From NCBI GenBank assembly GCA_021295965.1, contig JAGWBI010000005.1, positions 1,340-65,339 on the forward strand: a stretch of 64,000 bases of DNA, read 5' to 3'. Source of the DNA: Dehalococcoidia bacterium. GTDB taxonomy: Bacteria; Chloroflexota; Dehalococcoidia; Lucifugimonadales; UBA3495. This document shows positions 53,116-62,410 of the stretch, piece by piece (the stretch's first letter is position 1; the number at the start of each line of letters is the position of its first letter). The translations under genes were made by a program, and so were the position numbers. A model generated the notes under the pieces. The model did not search any database. It was not told the origin of the DNA and saw only the letters and a program-made list of their open reading frames with translations.

Positions 53116-54065
53116 TCACATCCGCGCAGGCGCAGCAAATCGCGGATACCGCCGCCGCAATCCGGGACAACATCCAGCTGGCGATAGTCGGCAAGGATGA
53201 TGTAATCGAATACACCCTGGCAGCCCTGTTCAGCGCCGGCCATATCCTGGTAGAGGACGTACCCGGCATCGGCAAGACCACGCTGGCCCGGTGCCTGGCC
53301 TATTCGCTGGATTGCGAGTTCCGCCGCATCCAGTTCACCCCCGACCTGATGCCCTCGGACATCACGGGAATCCACTACTATAACCAACACAACGGACAGT
53401 TCGAGTTCCGTCCCGGGCCGGTCATTTCCCAGGTGGTACTGGCCGACGAGATAAACCGGGCCACTCCCAGGACCCAGTCGGCGCTGCTGGAGGCCATGGC
53501 CGAGCGACAGGTGACCATCGACCAGGATACGGTGCCGTTGCCGGCGCCTTTCCTGGTACTGGCGACGCAGAACCCCATCGAGCTGGAGGGAACCTTTCCT
53601 CTGCCCGAAGCGCAGATCGACCGTTTCATGCTCAGATTGCGGCTGGGTTACCCCTCGGAAAGCGACGAAGAGGCCATGCTGGAGCGTTTTGAAGACGCCG
53701 ACCCGCTGGAGTCGCTACGCCCGGTGGCGTCGGCGGACGATGTGCTGCGGATCCAGGGCATGGTGCGCCAGATATACATTGACCCGGTGCTACGGTCATA
53801 TCTGGTCAGCGTGATCCGGGCAACGCGCGAGCATCCCGACGTGGAACTGGGGGCAAGTCCCCGAGCCACCCTGGGTCTGTACCGGTGCGCCCAGGCCCTG
53901 GCCGGCATACGCGGTCAGGAGTACGTAACACCGGACGATATCAAGTCGCTGGCTTCCCCGGCCCTGGCCCATCGGATCATACTGAAAAGCATGGCCCGGC
54001 TACGGGAACGTAACCAGGAATCAATCGTAGCCGAGGTTCTGGAAGCGCAGTCGGTACCAATATAG
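53112..54065 (+). CDS. MoxR-family AAA+ ATPase
   Basis: The 317-residue protein has Walker A EDVPGIGKTTLARC, Walker B VVLADEINRATPRTQSALLEAM, sensor LVLATQNPIELEGTFPLPEAQ and the arginine finger region. MoxR proteins act as chaperones, usually with VWA or DUF58 partners. None follow here. It starts at GTG 53112, overlapping the previous stop. Confidence 0.88.
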   Translation: MITSAQAQQIADTAAAIRDNIQLAIVGKDDVIEYTLAALFSAGHILVEDVPGIGKTTLARCLAYSLDCEFRRIQFTPDLMPSDITGIHYYNQHNGQFEFRPGPVISQVVLADEINRATPRTQSALLEAMAERQVTIDQDTVPLPAPFLVLATQNPIELEGTFPLPEAQIDRFMLRLRLGYPSESDEEAMLERFEDADPLESLRPVASADDVLRIQGMVRQIYIDPVLRSYLVSVIRATREHPDVELGASPRATLGLYRCAQALAGIRGQEYVTPDDIKSLASPALAHRIILKSMARLRERNQESIVAEVLEAQSVPI

Positions 54066-54197
54066 GCGCAGTCGCCGTCCGACAGTCCTCACCTCCCCGC
54101 AATGGGTACGGTGAAACCTCGTTATCAGTGGCGTCAATGTCTGACAATCAGCAGGGCGGCGTGTTGCCCTGAGAAGCCGCATTGGGCCGCTCATAAA

Positions 54198-54225
54198 TCG
54201 GGGCGGGTTGAGCAACCCGCCCCGA
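54198..54225. terminator. hairpin terminator, second copy of the GGGGCGGGTT type
   Basis: TCGGGGCGGGTT (54198-54209) and AACCCGCCCCGA (54214-54225) with loop GAGC lie between the convergent moxR and NHL genes and could end both. The same stem core GGGGCGGGTT occurs at 41465-41491. Confidence 0.55.
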
Positions 54226-54251
54226 ATCGCGGCGAAGATTTGGGGGTTGGC

Positions 54252-55325
54252 CTAGAGGCGTCCGCCGCCGCCGGAGACGCGCTCATTGACGCCGTAGAAG
54301 ACGGCGTCCAGCTTGGTAAAGACCTGGATCCGTGACCGAGCGGTTTCCACGACGAAGATGCGGCCCTCGTCGTCGCACTCCACGGCAATGGGGCCCCAGA
54401 ACAGCTTTTCCCGGTCCAGGCCCTGGGCGATCTCGCGCTCTTCCCACATTTCAGGGTTGGCGTCAATCTTGCCCTTGCCCCAGGTGGAGATGGTGGCTTC
54501 GCCGTAGGTCATGCCGGCGAAAGATCCGTCGGGATGGAACAACTGCATCCGGTCGTTGTTCCAGTCGGCGACGTAGATGGTGCCCTCGTTGTCCACCGCC
54601 ACGTCGGTGGGGCGGTTGAACTGTCCGATGCCGTCGCCGGTCTCGCCGAACTGCATCAGGAACTTGCCGTCGGCGTTGAACTTCTGGATGCGGTCGTTGC
54701 GCCAGTCGGCAACGTACACGTTCCCATCCTGGTCGGTCTCGATGCCGAAGGGCATGTTGAGCTGGCCGGGGCCGTCACCGAACCCGCCGAACTGGCCGAT
54801 GAACTCACCATCGGCGGTCAGCATCTGCACCCGGTGGTTGTTGCTGTCAACCAGGTACAGCGTGCCATTGGGCCCGAAGGTCAGGCCGCTGGGCTTGTTC
54901 CACTGGCCGTCGCCGTCGCCGGGGCGCTCCCACTTGGTGAGGTACTCGCCCTCCCCGGAGTAGATGCTGATGCGGTCCAGGTATTCGTCGGCGAGATAGA
55001 CGTTGCCGTTAGGGCCGACGGTGATGGCGGTGGGCCAGATGATTGCCCCGTCAGTGGACACGGCTTCGCCGTCGCCCTGCTCGAAAACGCCCTTGGCGAA
55101 CTCGCCAATGAACTCCTCGTCGACGGTGCACATGGTGATGCGCTTGCCGTCGGGGCGGTAGTCATAGGATCGGTTGGCGACGTACATGACGTCGTCTTCG
55201 CCACGGGCCATCGCGGTGGGGTTGCGGAACCCGGGGCCGGAAAACTCGGCGCGCCCAATGGTGTGGCTGTACTTCAGGTCAATGCCGACGGCGGGCAATG
55301 CCGTGCGGTCAATGGTGGTGGTCAT
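54252..55325 (-). CDS. NHL-repeat beta-propeller protein
   Basis: The 357-residue protein repeats W-x-x-P-x-x-x-x-x-x-x-G-x-x-Y-x-x-D segments at about residues 95-300 (for example RPTDVAVDNEGTIYVADW, and MPFGIETDQDGNVYVADW), giving about five to six NHL blades. No signal peptide is seen. It stands in the same direction as DUF1501 and DUF1800 genes and may belong to their group. Family function is unknown; NHL propellers act as binding surfaces. Confidence 0.85.
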   Translation of the reverse strand: MTTTIDRTALPAVGIDLKYSHTIGRAEFSGPGFRNPTAMARGEDDVMYVANRSYDYRPDGKRITMCTVDEEFIGEFAKGVFEQGDGEAVSTDGAIIWPTAITVGPNGNVYLADEYLDRISIYSGEGEYLTKWERPGDGDGQWNKPSGLTFGPNGTLYLVDSNNHRVQMLTADGEFIGQFGGFGDGPGQLNMPFGIETDQDGNVYVADWRNDRIQKFNADGKFLMQFGETGDGIGQFNRPTDVAVDNEGTIYVADWNNDRMQLFHPDGSFAGMTYGEATISTWGKGKIDANPEMWEEREIAQGLDREKLFWGPIAVECDDEGRIFVVETARSRIQVFTKLDAVFYGVNERVSGGGGRL

Positions 55326-55371
55326 AAGGCGTTCCTCCGTTGGTACGGATGTGGTGTATGCGGGTGCACGG

Positions 55372-55399
55372 GTAGGGGCGAATGATCATTCGCCCCTAC
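55372..55399. repeat. REP-like palindrome, family 1 (copy 3)
   Basis: GTAGGGGCGAATGATCATTCGCCCCTAC is a perfect 28-base palindrome between the NHL and DUF1501 genes. Confidence 0.85.
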
Positions 55400-55409
55400 G
55401 GGCTACTCG

Positions 55410-56543
55410 TTAGATGAAGTTGAACTTCTCGAACGTCCCGTTGACCAACGGCTGGGCGTCCAGACCCATCCAGTTTTCCAGCAGGTCGGAGTAGATGCTG
55501 CGGAAGTCGCTGTTGAAGTGCAGGTCACCCTCCAGCAGCTTGTCGGCCTCCAGCGAAGGATATTCGCCATACATGCCGCCCTTGACGTTGTCGCCCACGA
55601 CGAAGGCCACGCCGCCGCTGCCGTGGTCGGTGCCGGAGCCATTGTCGTGCACCCGGCGTCCGAACTCGGTGAAGACCAGCAGCGTAACGTTGTCGCTGGC
55701 GTCGTGCTCCCGCAGGTCGTCCATGAAGTCGGCGATGGCGTTGGAGGTGTTCGACCACAGGCTGGCGTGGGCGGCCAGCTCGCCGGCGTGAGTGTCGAAG
55801 CTGTTGTAGGGAGCCGTGGTGTAGAGGATGCGGGTGCCGAACCCGGCCAGGTGGACCTGGGCGATGTTCTTCATGTACTGGGCCACCACGTCGCCGCCGT
55901 ACTCCACGCTGGAGGTGTACATCTCCGGCGCGGTGCTGAGGATGTCGGCGCCCTTCAGCGCGTCGGTGCCGGTCTGGGACAGGTACTCGACGACGGCGCT
56001 GCGGCCAATGGTGGGCGAGTACATCTTGGAGAAGATGTCCAGGGCATCCATGCGCTGCTCCTCGGCCTCAATGCCGGTGAGCACGCCGTAGGTGGCCAGG
56101 TTGCCGACGGAGGCAACGGGCACGCCGGGAGCGGCCAGGGCCCGGGGAAGGCCGCGACCAAAGTTCACGCCGGTCAGCACGTTTTCCTTGTTGGGGTCGA
56201 TCTCGCGGATGGCGCGGCCCAGCCAGCCTTCGGTGCCCTGCTTGTCGGGCTCGCAGGTGTGCCAGATGTCCATGCTGCGGAAGTGGCTGCGGTTGGGATT
56301 GGGATAGCCAACGCCCTGGATGACGGCAACCTTGCCCTCATCGTAAAGCCTCTTCAGGGGACCCATGTTGGGGTTTAGGCCCGCGTAGCCGTCCAGGTCC
56401 AGCGCCTGGCCTTCAGGCACACGCACGGACGGGCGGTTGTCGTAGTACAGCGGGTCGCCGTGAGGCACCAACGTATTGAGCGCGTCGTTGCCGCCGGAGA
56501 GCTGGAGCACCACCAGCACCGGATCTTTCTTGGTAGCAGTCAT
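55410..56543 (-). CDS. DUF1501 protein
   Basis: The 377-residue protein shows the sulfatase-like DUF1501 marks: LVVLQLSGGNDALNTLVPHGDPLYYDNRPS, GYPNPNRSHFRSMDIWHTC, DTHAG and FTEFGRRVHDNGSGTDHGSGG. Most members carry a Tat or Sec signal; this one starts directly with MTATKKDPVLVV and looks cytoplasmic. AGGAG stands about 9 bases before the ATG at 56543. DUF1501 is usually paired with DUF1800, as here. Confidence 0.88.
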   Translation of the reverse strand: MTATKKDPVLVVLQLSGGNDALNTLVPHGDPLYYDNRPSVRVPEGQALDLDGYAGLNPNMGPLKRLYDEGKVAVIQGVGYPNPNRSHFRSMDIWHTCEPDKQGTEGWLGRAIREIDPNKENVLTGVNFGRGLPRALAAPGVPVASVGNLATYGVLTGIEAEEQRMDALDIFSKMYSPTIGRSAVVEYLSQTGTDALKGADILSTAPEMYTSSVEYGGDVVAQYMKNIAQVHLAGFGTRILYTTAPYNSFDTHAGELAAHASLWSNTSNAIADFMDDLREHDASDNVTLLVFTEFGRRVHDNGSGTDHGSGGVAFVVGDNVKGGMYGEYPSLEADKLLEGDLHFNSDFRSIYSDLLENWMGLDAQPLVNGTFEKFNFI

Positions 56544-56595
56544 TTTTGTTTCTCCTTGATTCGGTGGGAGCAGAAACGTTCGCGTCGCGTCGCGC

Positions 56596-56619
56596 CGGGG
56601 CGAATTATTATGCGCCCCG
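56596..56619. repeat. REP-like palindrome, family 1 variant
   Basis: CGGGGCG and CGCCCCG flank AATTATTATG; the core resembles family 1 with changed arms. It lies between the DUF1501 and DUF1800 genes. Confidence 0.55.
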
Positions 56620-56631
56620 ACACGGCCTTGA

Positions 56632-58038
56632 CTATGCGAACTGGTACTCCTGGGTGCTGACGATGAGCTGCAGCGTCTGGGCAATGGTCTCGGAGTATTC
56701 CGGCGTCCCAATGGCCGGGTTGCCGTTGCTGCTGGCGTACTCAATCAACTGGGCGCGGGTCTCCGGGGCCAACTCGTAGGCGCCGACCATTTCCAGGCAG
56801 CGGTCAACGATGTTCTCGGCGCCGGCGACTTCCTCGCTGCCCAGGCGGGATACGATGTCCCGGATACCGGGCAGGCTGGTGTTGCCCACCTGGTCGGCGG
56901 CGAAGTTGATGCGCTCCACCAGGGTGCCGGAGTCGATCCACTCGGCGCCGGTGTGCCAGCCTTCAACCGTCGGCGGGTTCATCAGGTCCTGGCCCATGTA
57001 GCGGATGGTGTTGGCCAGGGGGTTCAGGCCCAGCTTGGGCGACGTGAAGTCCTGCACCAGGCGCATGGTGCCGATGACCACCTCGGTGGGGCTCTTCACC
57101 TTCTCGAACCGGGAGTTCTTGAAGAAGTCGGAGTTGAAGAGAACGCGCAGCATGGCCGTCAGGTCATAGCCGGAGTCGAAGTAAGTCTGCTCCAGCAGCG
57201 CGATGGCTTCTGGGTCCCGCGGCGGCGTGTTCTGCCATGCCGGCACCTGCACCTCGTCGGCGACGAAGAAGTTGTAGAGGTGGCGGGAGACGAAGCGGGC
57301 GGCGGATTGCTGGCGGGCGATGATCTCAACGATGTCGTCGCCGTTGAAGTTGCCGGTTTCGCCCAGGAAGGTCTTCTCGTCGTTGTCGTGGTCGTAGGGA
57401 TTGTAGATGAAGTTGGACTCGTAGCGGCCGTAGGGATAGCGCGGCACGGCGTTGGTGATGGTCCAGCCGGTGAAGGCGCGGGCGGCTTCCTTGACGTCGT
57501 CCTCGGAGTAGTTGGCTTCGCCGTCCATCCCGACGCCCAGGGAGAACAGTTCCAGGAGCTCGCGGCCCCAGTTCTCGTTGATGGCGCCCTTGTGGCTCAT
57601 GCAGTTGTCCAGGTAGAACACCATGGCCGGGTCACGGGCGAGGCCCTTGAGCAGGACGTCGAACTTGCCCATGCCCAGGTCGCGGAACATATCCAGCTGG
57701 AGCTGGATCTGGCGGCCATGCTCGCACTTGGAGTTGCCGGTGCAGAGGATGCCGTGCCAGAACAGGGCGACCTTCTCCTGCAGCGGGCGCTTGGTGTTGA
57801 TCATCCGGTAGGTGAGATAGGCCTGGTTGACTTCCAGGGCGTTCATCTCTTTCCAATCGACGAAGTACCGCTCAAGAATATCCATCTCCAGGTCGGGCTG
57901 GGCGATGGGATTGAGCAGTTCTTCAACGGTGGCTTCGTAGCCGGCGGCGGCGCGCTCCTCCAGTTCGGCGTAGGTTGCGCCGAAGCCGGCCCGACGCATC
58001 AGGTGCGCCATCTGGGCAATTTCCTGGTTGGTGGGCAT
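56632..58038 (-). CDS. DUF1800 protein
   Basis: The 468-residue protein has the DUF1800 opening (MAHLMRRAGFGATYAELE), KVALFWHGILCTGNSK, NCMSHKGAINENWGRELLELFSLG and EAARAFTGWTI. AGGAGGT stands 8 bases before the ATG at 58038. No signal peptide is seen, unlike many members. The family's function is unknown. It is the first gene of the DUF1800-DUF1501-NHL group. Confidence 0.88.
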   Translation of the reverse strand: MPTNQEIAQMAHLMRRAGFGATYAELEERAAAGYEATVEELLNPIAQPDLEMDILERYFVDWKEMNALEVNQAYLTYRMINTKRPLQEKVALFWHGILCTGNSKCEHGRQIQLQLDMFRDLGMGKFDVLLKGLARDPAMVFYLDNCMSHKGAINENWGRELLELFSLGVGMDGEANYSEDDVKEAARAFTGWTITNAVPRYPYGRYESNFIYNPYDHDNDEKTFLGETGNFNGDDIVEIIARQQSAARFVSRHLYNFFVADEVQVPAWQNTPPRDPEAIALLEQTYFDSGYDLTAMLRVLFNSDFFKNSRFEKVKSPTEVVIGTMRLVQDFTSPKLGLNPLANTIRYMGQDLMNPPTVEGWHTGAEWIDSGTLVERINFAADQVGNTSLPGIRDIVSRLGSEEVAGAENIVDRCLEMVGAYELAPETRAQLIEYASSNGNPAIGTPEYSETIAQTLQLIVSTQEYQFA

Positions 58039-58210
58039 AGCGTGTACCTCCTGGTAGTTTGACGGTTTCGACCGTGACAGGGGCTGTTGCCGACGGTTTC
58101 CGACGATGCCATACCGCAACTTCCATGGGCATCGGGAAACCCCCGGGGAATGGCCGCATACTACCCGCCGGCAGGATGGAGTGTCAAGGAACAGGTGCAG
58201 TAGCCGGGCA

Positions 58211-59143
58211 CTAGAACGGCGGCGCAAACCCGTCTTTGCCTTCGCCCAACTCCGGCAAGGTATCGCGCAACACGTCGAACACCATTCCGTAGTGTTCCAG
58301 GTATTCCTCGCGGAATGAAGCTTGGTCGCAGCCCAGTTTTTCGGCCATCAGGTCAAACGCCTTGTCCCGTGTGCCGGCCAGGAATTTCCCGCGTTGAAAA
58401 TGGAAGGGTTGAGCGATGAACTTCTGGACGCCGGTTTCAACCAAACTGTCGGCGAAAGCGTAGGGGCTGCTGACCAGCAGCAGCGGCGTCATCGTGATGC
58501 AGGTATCAATCCCGGCCGCCTGCACCTCGCCAATCGCCCGCAGCCGTACCATGTTCGACGGGCAGAAGGGTTCAAAGGTGCGGCGGACGTCTTCGTCGTC
58601 AGTGGTGACGGTCATATTCACCTGAACACGCCCACCGTTCTCCTCGATCTGACGGAACAAGTCGCAATCGCGCACGACGGCGGGGCTTCGCGTTTGGATC
58701 ACCAGCTTGGGTTTGTGTCGGTCCGCCATTATTTCCAGTATGCCGCGAGTGAGTTTCAGTTCCCGCTCCGCCGGCTGGTAAGCATCGGTAACACTGCTCA
58801 TGTAAATGAGCTTGCCGTCCAGCGCGCCGGGTTTGCGCTTGGCCATCAACTCAACGGCGTTTTCCTTGACGTTGACCCAATAGCCCCACGAATCTCGTTT
58901 CTCAACATCCCGGCTAAAGAAAGCGGCATAGCAGTAGGTGCAGCCAAAGGAACAACCGCTATACGGGTTCAGGGTGAAGTCGTAAGCATCCATGAACCCG
59001 GTAGCGCGGGTGAGGATTTCGCGGGCGGGAGTGTAGGCGATGGAGGTTTGACCGATGCTTGATGGGCGTTTATCTAATAGCAATTCAGGGTTGCTGTCAT
59101 CAAAAAACCGCCCTTGCTGTGTATCAAAGGACATAAGGCTCAC
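58211..59143 (-). CDS. SPL-family radical SAM protein
   Basis: The 310-residue protein carries NPYSGCSFGCTYCYA with the CxxxCxxC cluster that binds SAM, preceded by AREILTRATGFMDAYDFTL. It is close to the spore photoproduct lyase-like (Rv2578c) radical SAM family. GTG 59143 overlaps the upstream stop (GTGA); ATG 59134 is the alternative. Substrate is unknown. It is coupled to the methyltransferase-like gene before it, so both probably act on one target. Confidence 0.82.
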   Translation of the reverse strand: MSLMSFDTQQGRFFDDSNPELLLDKRPSSIGQTSIAYTPAREILTRATGFMDAYDFTLNPYSGCSFGCTYCYAAFFSRDVEKRDSWGYWVNVKENAVELMAKRKPGALDGKLIYMSSVTDAYQPAERELKLTRGILEIMADRHKPKLVIQTRSPAVVRDCDLFRQIEENGGRVQVNMTVTTDDEDVRRTFEPFCPSNMVRLRAIGEVQAAGIDTCITMTPLLLVSSPYAFADSLVETGVQKFIAQPFHFQRGKFLAGTRDKAFDLMAEKLGCDQASFREEYLEHYGMVFDVLRDTLPELGEGKDGFAPPF

Positions 59144-60144
59144 TGCCTCAGGTATATTCGGTAGAATGTCGACTGTGGTTCACAGTCTACGTTGCTTCGC
59201 CGGCCTGTCAAAAAATTGACAGATGTTTCAGACAAATGTGGACGTAGCCGCTCCAAATTCGCGATTTCCCTCCTAAGATTGGTGGTGTTCGTGAGAACAC
59301 CGGTTAGTCCAAGATGTGGGGCATGTTGCACCCGTTCGACAGGGAGATAAGGTGCACCTTCAAACGGCCTGGCAACTTGCCGAACCAGATTTTCTTTGAG
59401 CGCAAAGGAAGTGAAAAATGCTACAAACGGGTCGGTTGCACGCATGGCGTGAATGGCTGGCGCAATCTCGGTCATGTTATCGCTGTAAACGACATGCAAT
59501 GCACTGAACCAACGTTCAGTATCCTCTTCGAATTGAACTGCCTGTGTGACTTGTTCAATGCCGTTGACCTCCCAATGGATCGATTCCAAAGCATCGCGAA
59601 GAGGTCCCAATTCATCCTGCTGCTCCACGATCTGCCGAAAATGTTCCAATATCAGAGCGCCCGTCCAAATCATCTCCTCGTTGTCGATGCAATCGATCCG
59701 GACGGAATCGAGATGTTCTCCACGGTGCAAAGCATCCGCCACCGCTAAGGCCGTGGCGAATAGCATGGCCAAAGATCCGCTTCCAAAATCTACAATGTGC
59801 AACCTTTGGCCGCTTATCAGGTTTCCAGCTTGCAACCCACGAGACGCTCTCATGCCGTGAATGGCCCGATATGCCACGTTGATCTGTTTCGGTTGATACC
59901 AAAGTGCATAGAATAAAGCTAACCAATCATCATTGTAGCGTGGCATACGATACGCCAAATTTGCCAGCGCGTTCAAAGAGTCATTAATCCGGTCTGCCGT
60001 AGCAACTGCTCTCTGAGGAGCATCTCCGCTCTCCCGAATGAGTTCCGCTAATCGTTGGCGCCCAAAGTCGCTGATCGTTCGGTCCAGAACCGTCACAATC
60101 CTTCGACTCATACGGTGAGTCCAGTTTAGGGAATGCTGTACCAT
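59140..60144 (-). CDS. methyltransferase-like protein coupled to the radical SAM gene
   Basis: The 334-residue protein has a possible class I SAM-binding motif, LHIVDFGSGSLAMLFATALA (about residues 117-136), then an acidic strand DSVRIDCIDNEEM. Otherwise I recognise no family. AGGTG stands about 8 bases before the ATG at 60144. The gene is AT-richer than its surroundings, which suggests transfer. It overlaps the radical SAM gene by 4 bases. Three-Cys partner proteins (TcmP) often sit next to such radical SAM proteins; this one may be an analogue. Confidence 0.5.
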   Translation of the reverse strand: MVQHSLNWTHRMSRRIVTVLDRTISDFGRQRLAELIRESGDAPQRAVATADRINDSLNALANLAYRMPRYNDDWLALFYALWYQPKQINVAYRAIHGMRASRGLQAGNLISGQRLHIVDFGSGSLAMLFATALAVADALHRGEHLDSVRIDCIDNEEMIWTGALILEHFRQIVEQQDELGPLRDALESIHWEVNGIEQVTQAVQFEEDTERWFSALHVVYSDNMTEIAPAIHAMRATDPFVAFFTSFALKENLVRQVARPFEGAPYLPVERVQHAPHLGLTGVLTNTTNLRREIANLERLRPHLSETSVNFLTGRRSNVDCEPQSTFYRIYLRQ

Positions 60145-60210
60145 TATTTTACACCTCATAAAACAGTTTAGGCTGAATACCTGCCCTTACCAGCCTTTCA
60201 CGACTACATG

Positions 60211-61080
60211 TTAGCGGGCACTTTGCTCTTCCAGCCGAGCTATACCAAGGGCAGTTCGATGTCTACTCCTCCTCCCCATACCCCCCAGCCGCTCCTTCAC
60301 CCACTCCCCCGCCTCGTCCCCCAACGACGGCTCCTGCGGCGGTTCGTTGTACCGCGTTTCCAGGTTGTAGCGGGCGGTATGGTGCCGGTTGTCAACGATG
60401 GCGCCCAGGTCCACCTCTGGGGCGTGCGTCTCATCCTCGGATAGCAGCGGCAGGGTGAACTTTGGGATACGCTGCTGCACCATGAAGGGGTACATCACGG
60501 CGCCGGGGCTCTCCAGGCTCCGGCACACCAGGATACGGTAATCGCTGGCCGGAGGCGCCGTTTCCAACGGCATTGGCTCCCAGCAGCGCAGTAGGTCGAT
60601 CTCCACCGGGTTGACCAGTCCGGCAACGATGCCTTCGCGCTTGCGGATATACCGGCGGCGGCCCTCCCCGGGCCGCTTGTTGGTCGGAGATAGCACTTCA
60701 ACCACCGTGACCAACTCTCGCTCCAGAACCGTTTCCACTCGCAGCCACAACACGCCAACCTCACGCGGCATTCGCACCCTAACCGCCACAACCTCATCCG
60801 GCAGAGTTGCAACGGCGGAGGGTGTTTCCCCATCTGCCGGCGGCGCACCGGCGGACTCGTTCGTTACCAGCGCACCAGGGACCCTCAGGTTCAACCCGGA
60901 CGACGCACCGAAGGGTTCCTCAACCTCTACCCGCCGTTGCAGGGCAATGCGGTAGCGGTCCGGAAGTTGTGGTCCCAGAACGTCGCGCAATTGTCCAACC
61001 AATCCGTTGTGAAAATCCGGCCATATATCCGGGTTTTCCAGGTAAGGATTCATGCCGGGGAACGGGTTGTCATATCGCAT
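60211..61080 (-). CDS. DUF4058 protein
   Basis: The 289-residue protein starts MRYDNPFPGMNPYLENPDIWPDFH, the hallmark of DUF4058, followed by LRDVLGPQLPDRYRIALQRRV, and later VVEVLSPTNKRPGEGRRRYIRKRE. The family, common in Chloroflexota and Cyanobacteria, resembles Uma2-type nuclease folds and has no known role. GGAG stands about 8 bases before the chosen ATG at 61080. Confidence 0.85.
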   Translation of the reverse strand: MRYDNPFPGMNPYLENPDIWPDFHNGLVGQLRDVLGPQLPDRYRIALQRRVEVEEPFGASSGLNLRVPGALVTNESAGAPPADGETPSAVATLPDEVVAVRVRMPREVGVLWLRVETVLERELVTVVEVLSPTNKRPGEGRRRYIRKREGIVAGLVNPVEIDLLRCWEPMPLETAPPASDYRILVCRSLESPGAVMYPFMVQQRIPKFTLPLLSEDETHAPEVDLGAIVDNRHHTARYNLETRYNEPPQEPSLGDEAGEWVKERLGGMGRRSRHRTALGIARLEEQSAR

Positions 61081-61212
61081 GGTCATCTCTCCGCAACCGA
61101 CCAGTGCAAATATACCACGTGCAACGGAGCGGTACCTGCCATGGATTTCGCGTTGTACCCATCGCGGTATGCGGCTAGAATGGGCAACCGAAATTTATCC
61201 GGGGGCTGTATA

Positions 61213-62409
61213 TTGACTAGCGGAGCACTGGCCGGCGTCAAGATAATTGACCTGACCCACCACATCGCCGGCCCCTACGCCACCAAGTTGCTGGCCGATT
61301 TTGGGGCCGACGTGCTGAAAATCGAGCGGCCCGGCGGCGATCCGGCCCGGCGGCTGCCGCCCTTCTACCACGACGAGCCGGACGCCGAAAAAAGCCTGCC
61401 TTTTCTATACCTCAACACCAACAAGCGCAGCGTCATCCTGAACCTGAAGTCTGAGACCGGGCGGGCGATCCTCTGGGATTTGCTGACCGACGCCGATGCC
61501 CTGGTGGAAAACTTCGCCCCCGGCGTGATGGCATCGCTCGGATTGGACGAAGACACGCTGCGGGCGCACAACCCCCGGCTGGTGGCGGCGTCGGTGTCCA
61601 ACTTCGGGCAGACCGGACCGTGGCGGGATTACCGGGCCACCGACATGGTGGAGTACGCCCTGGGTGGGTTGATGTATATATTCGGGGCCTACGACCGGGA
61701 ACCGCTGAAACACGCCCTGCACCAGGCCCAGTTCAAGGCCGGAACCAACCTGGCGTCGGCGACTCTGATGGCGCTGTACCATCAGCGGCTGACCGGCGAA
61801 GGTCAGCGGGTGGACGTTTCCATACAGGAGAGCATCGCGTCGGCGTTGCGGGACGTCACCAACAACTACACCTACACCGGCGCCGTGCGGCGACGGCAGC
61901 CCAACCATACGGGCGATCTCACCAGGCTGCGGGCGGTTTCAGACGGTTACGTGCTGCCCAACCCCGGCATCGGGGCTTCGTTGAACTGGCAGATTCTCGT
62001 GGACTTCCTGGAGGCGCCGGAACTGGACGATCCGCGCTTTGACAACGCCTCGGTACGGCTGGAAAACGCGGAAGCCCTGGGCGACATCCTGGACGAAATA
62101 TTCGCCACCAAGCGAAAGCAGGAGATCTTCTACGCGGCCCACCAGCAGCGTTTCATCTACGGCGTCATCGATTCGCCCGAGGAAACGGTGGACAACCCGC
62201 AGATACAAGCGCGGGGTTACTACGTTCCGGTGGAACATCCCCATCTGGGGGAGATCACATTCCCCGGCGCGCCGTTCCTGATGTCGGACTCGCCGTGGGA
62301 GGTTCAATCCGCCGCGCCCCGGCTGGGCGAACACAACGCGGCGGTGTTGGGCGAACTGGGGTACTCGCCGCAGGACCTGGCGTACCTGCGGGCATCGGAG
62401 GTGATCTGA
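61213..62409 (+). CDS. CaiB/BaiF family III CoA-transferase (first of two)
   Basis: The 398-residue protein has LAGVKIIDLTHHIAGPYATKLLADFGADVLKIE at the start, then LNLKSETGRAIL, and DMVEYALGG carrying the likely catalytic aspartate. It moves CoA between carboxylic acids. A TTG at 61213 with GGGGG 8 bases before it matches the family length; an ATG at 61177 would add 12 residues. The second transferase starts one base after its stop, suggesting a heterodimer or two-step pathway. Confidence 0.88.
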   Translation: MTSGALAGVKIIDLTHHIAGPYATKLLADFGADVLKIERPGGDPARRLPPFYHDEPDAEKSLPFLYLNTNKRSVILNLKSETGRAILWDLLTDADALVENFAPGVMASLGLDEDTLRAHNPRLVAASVSNFGQTGPWRDYRATDMVEYALGGLMYIFGAYDREPLKHALHQAQFKAGTNLASATLMALYHQRLTGEGQRVDVSIQESIASALRDVTNNYTYTGAVRRRQPNHTGDLTRLRAVSDGYVLPNPGIGASLNWQILVDFLEAPELDDPRFDNASVRLENAEALGDILDEIFATKRKQEIFYAAHQQRFIYGVIDSPEETVDNPQIQARGYYVPVEHPHLGEITFPGAPFLMSDSPWEVQSAAPRLGEHNAAVLGELGYSPQDLAYLRASEVI

Positions 62410-62410
62410 A

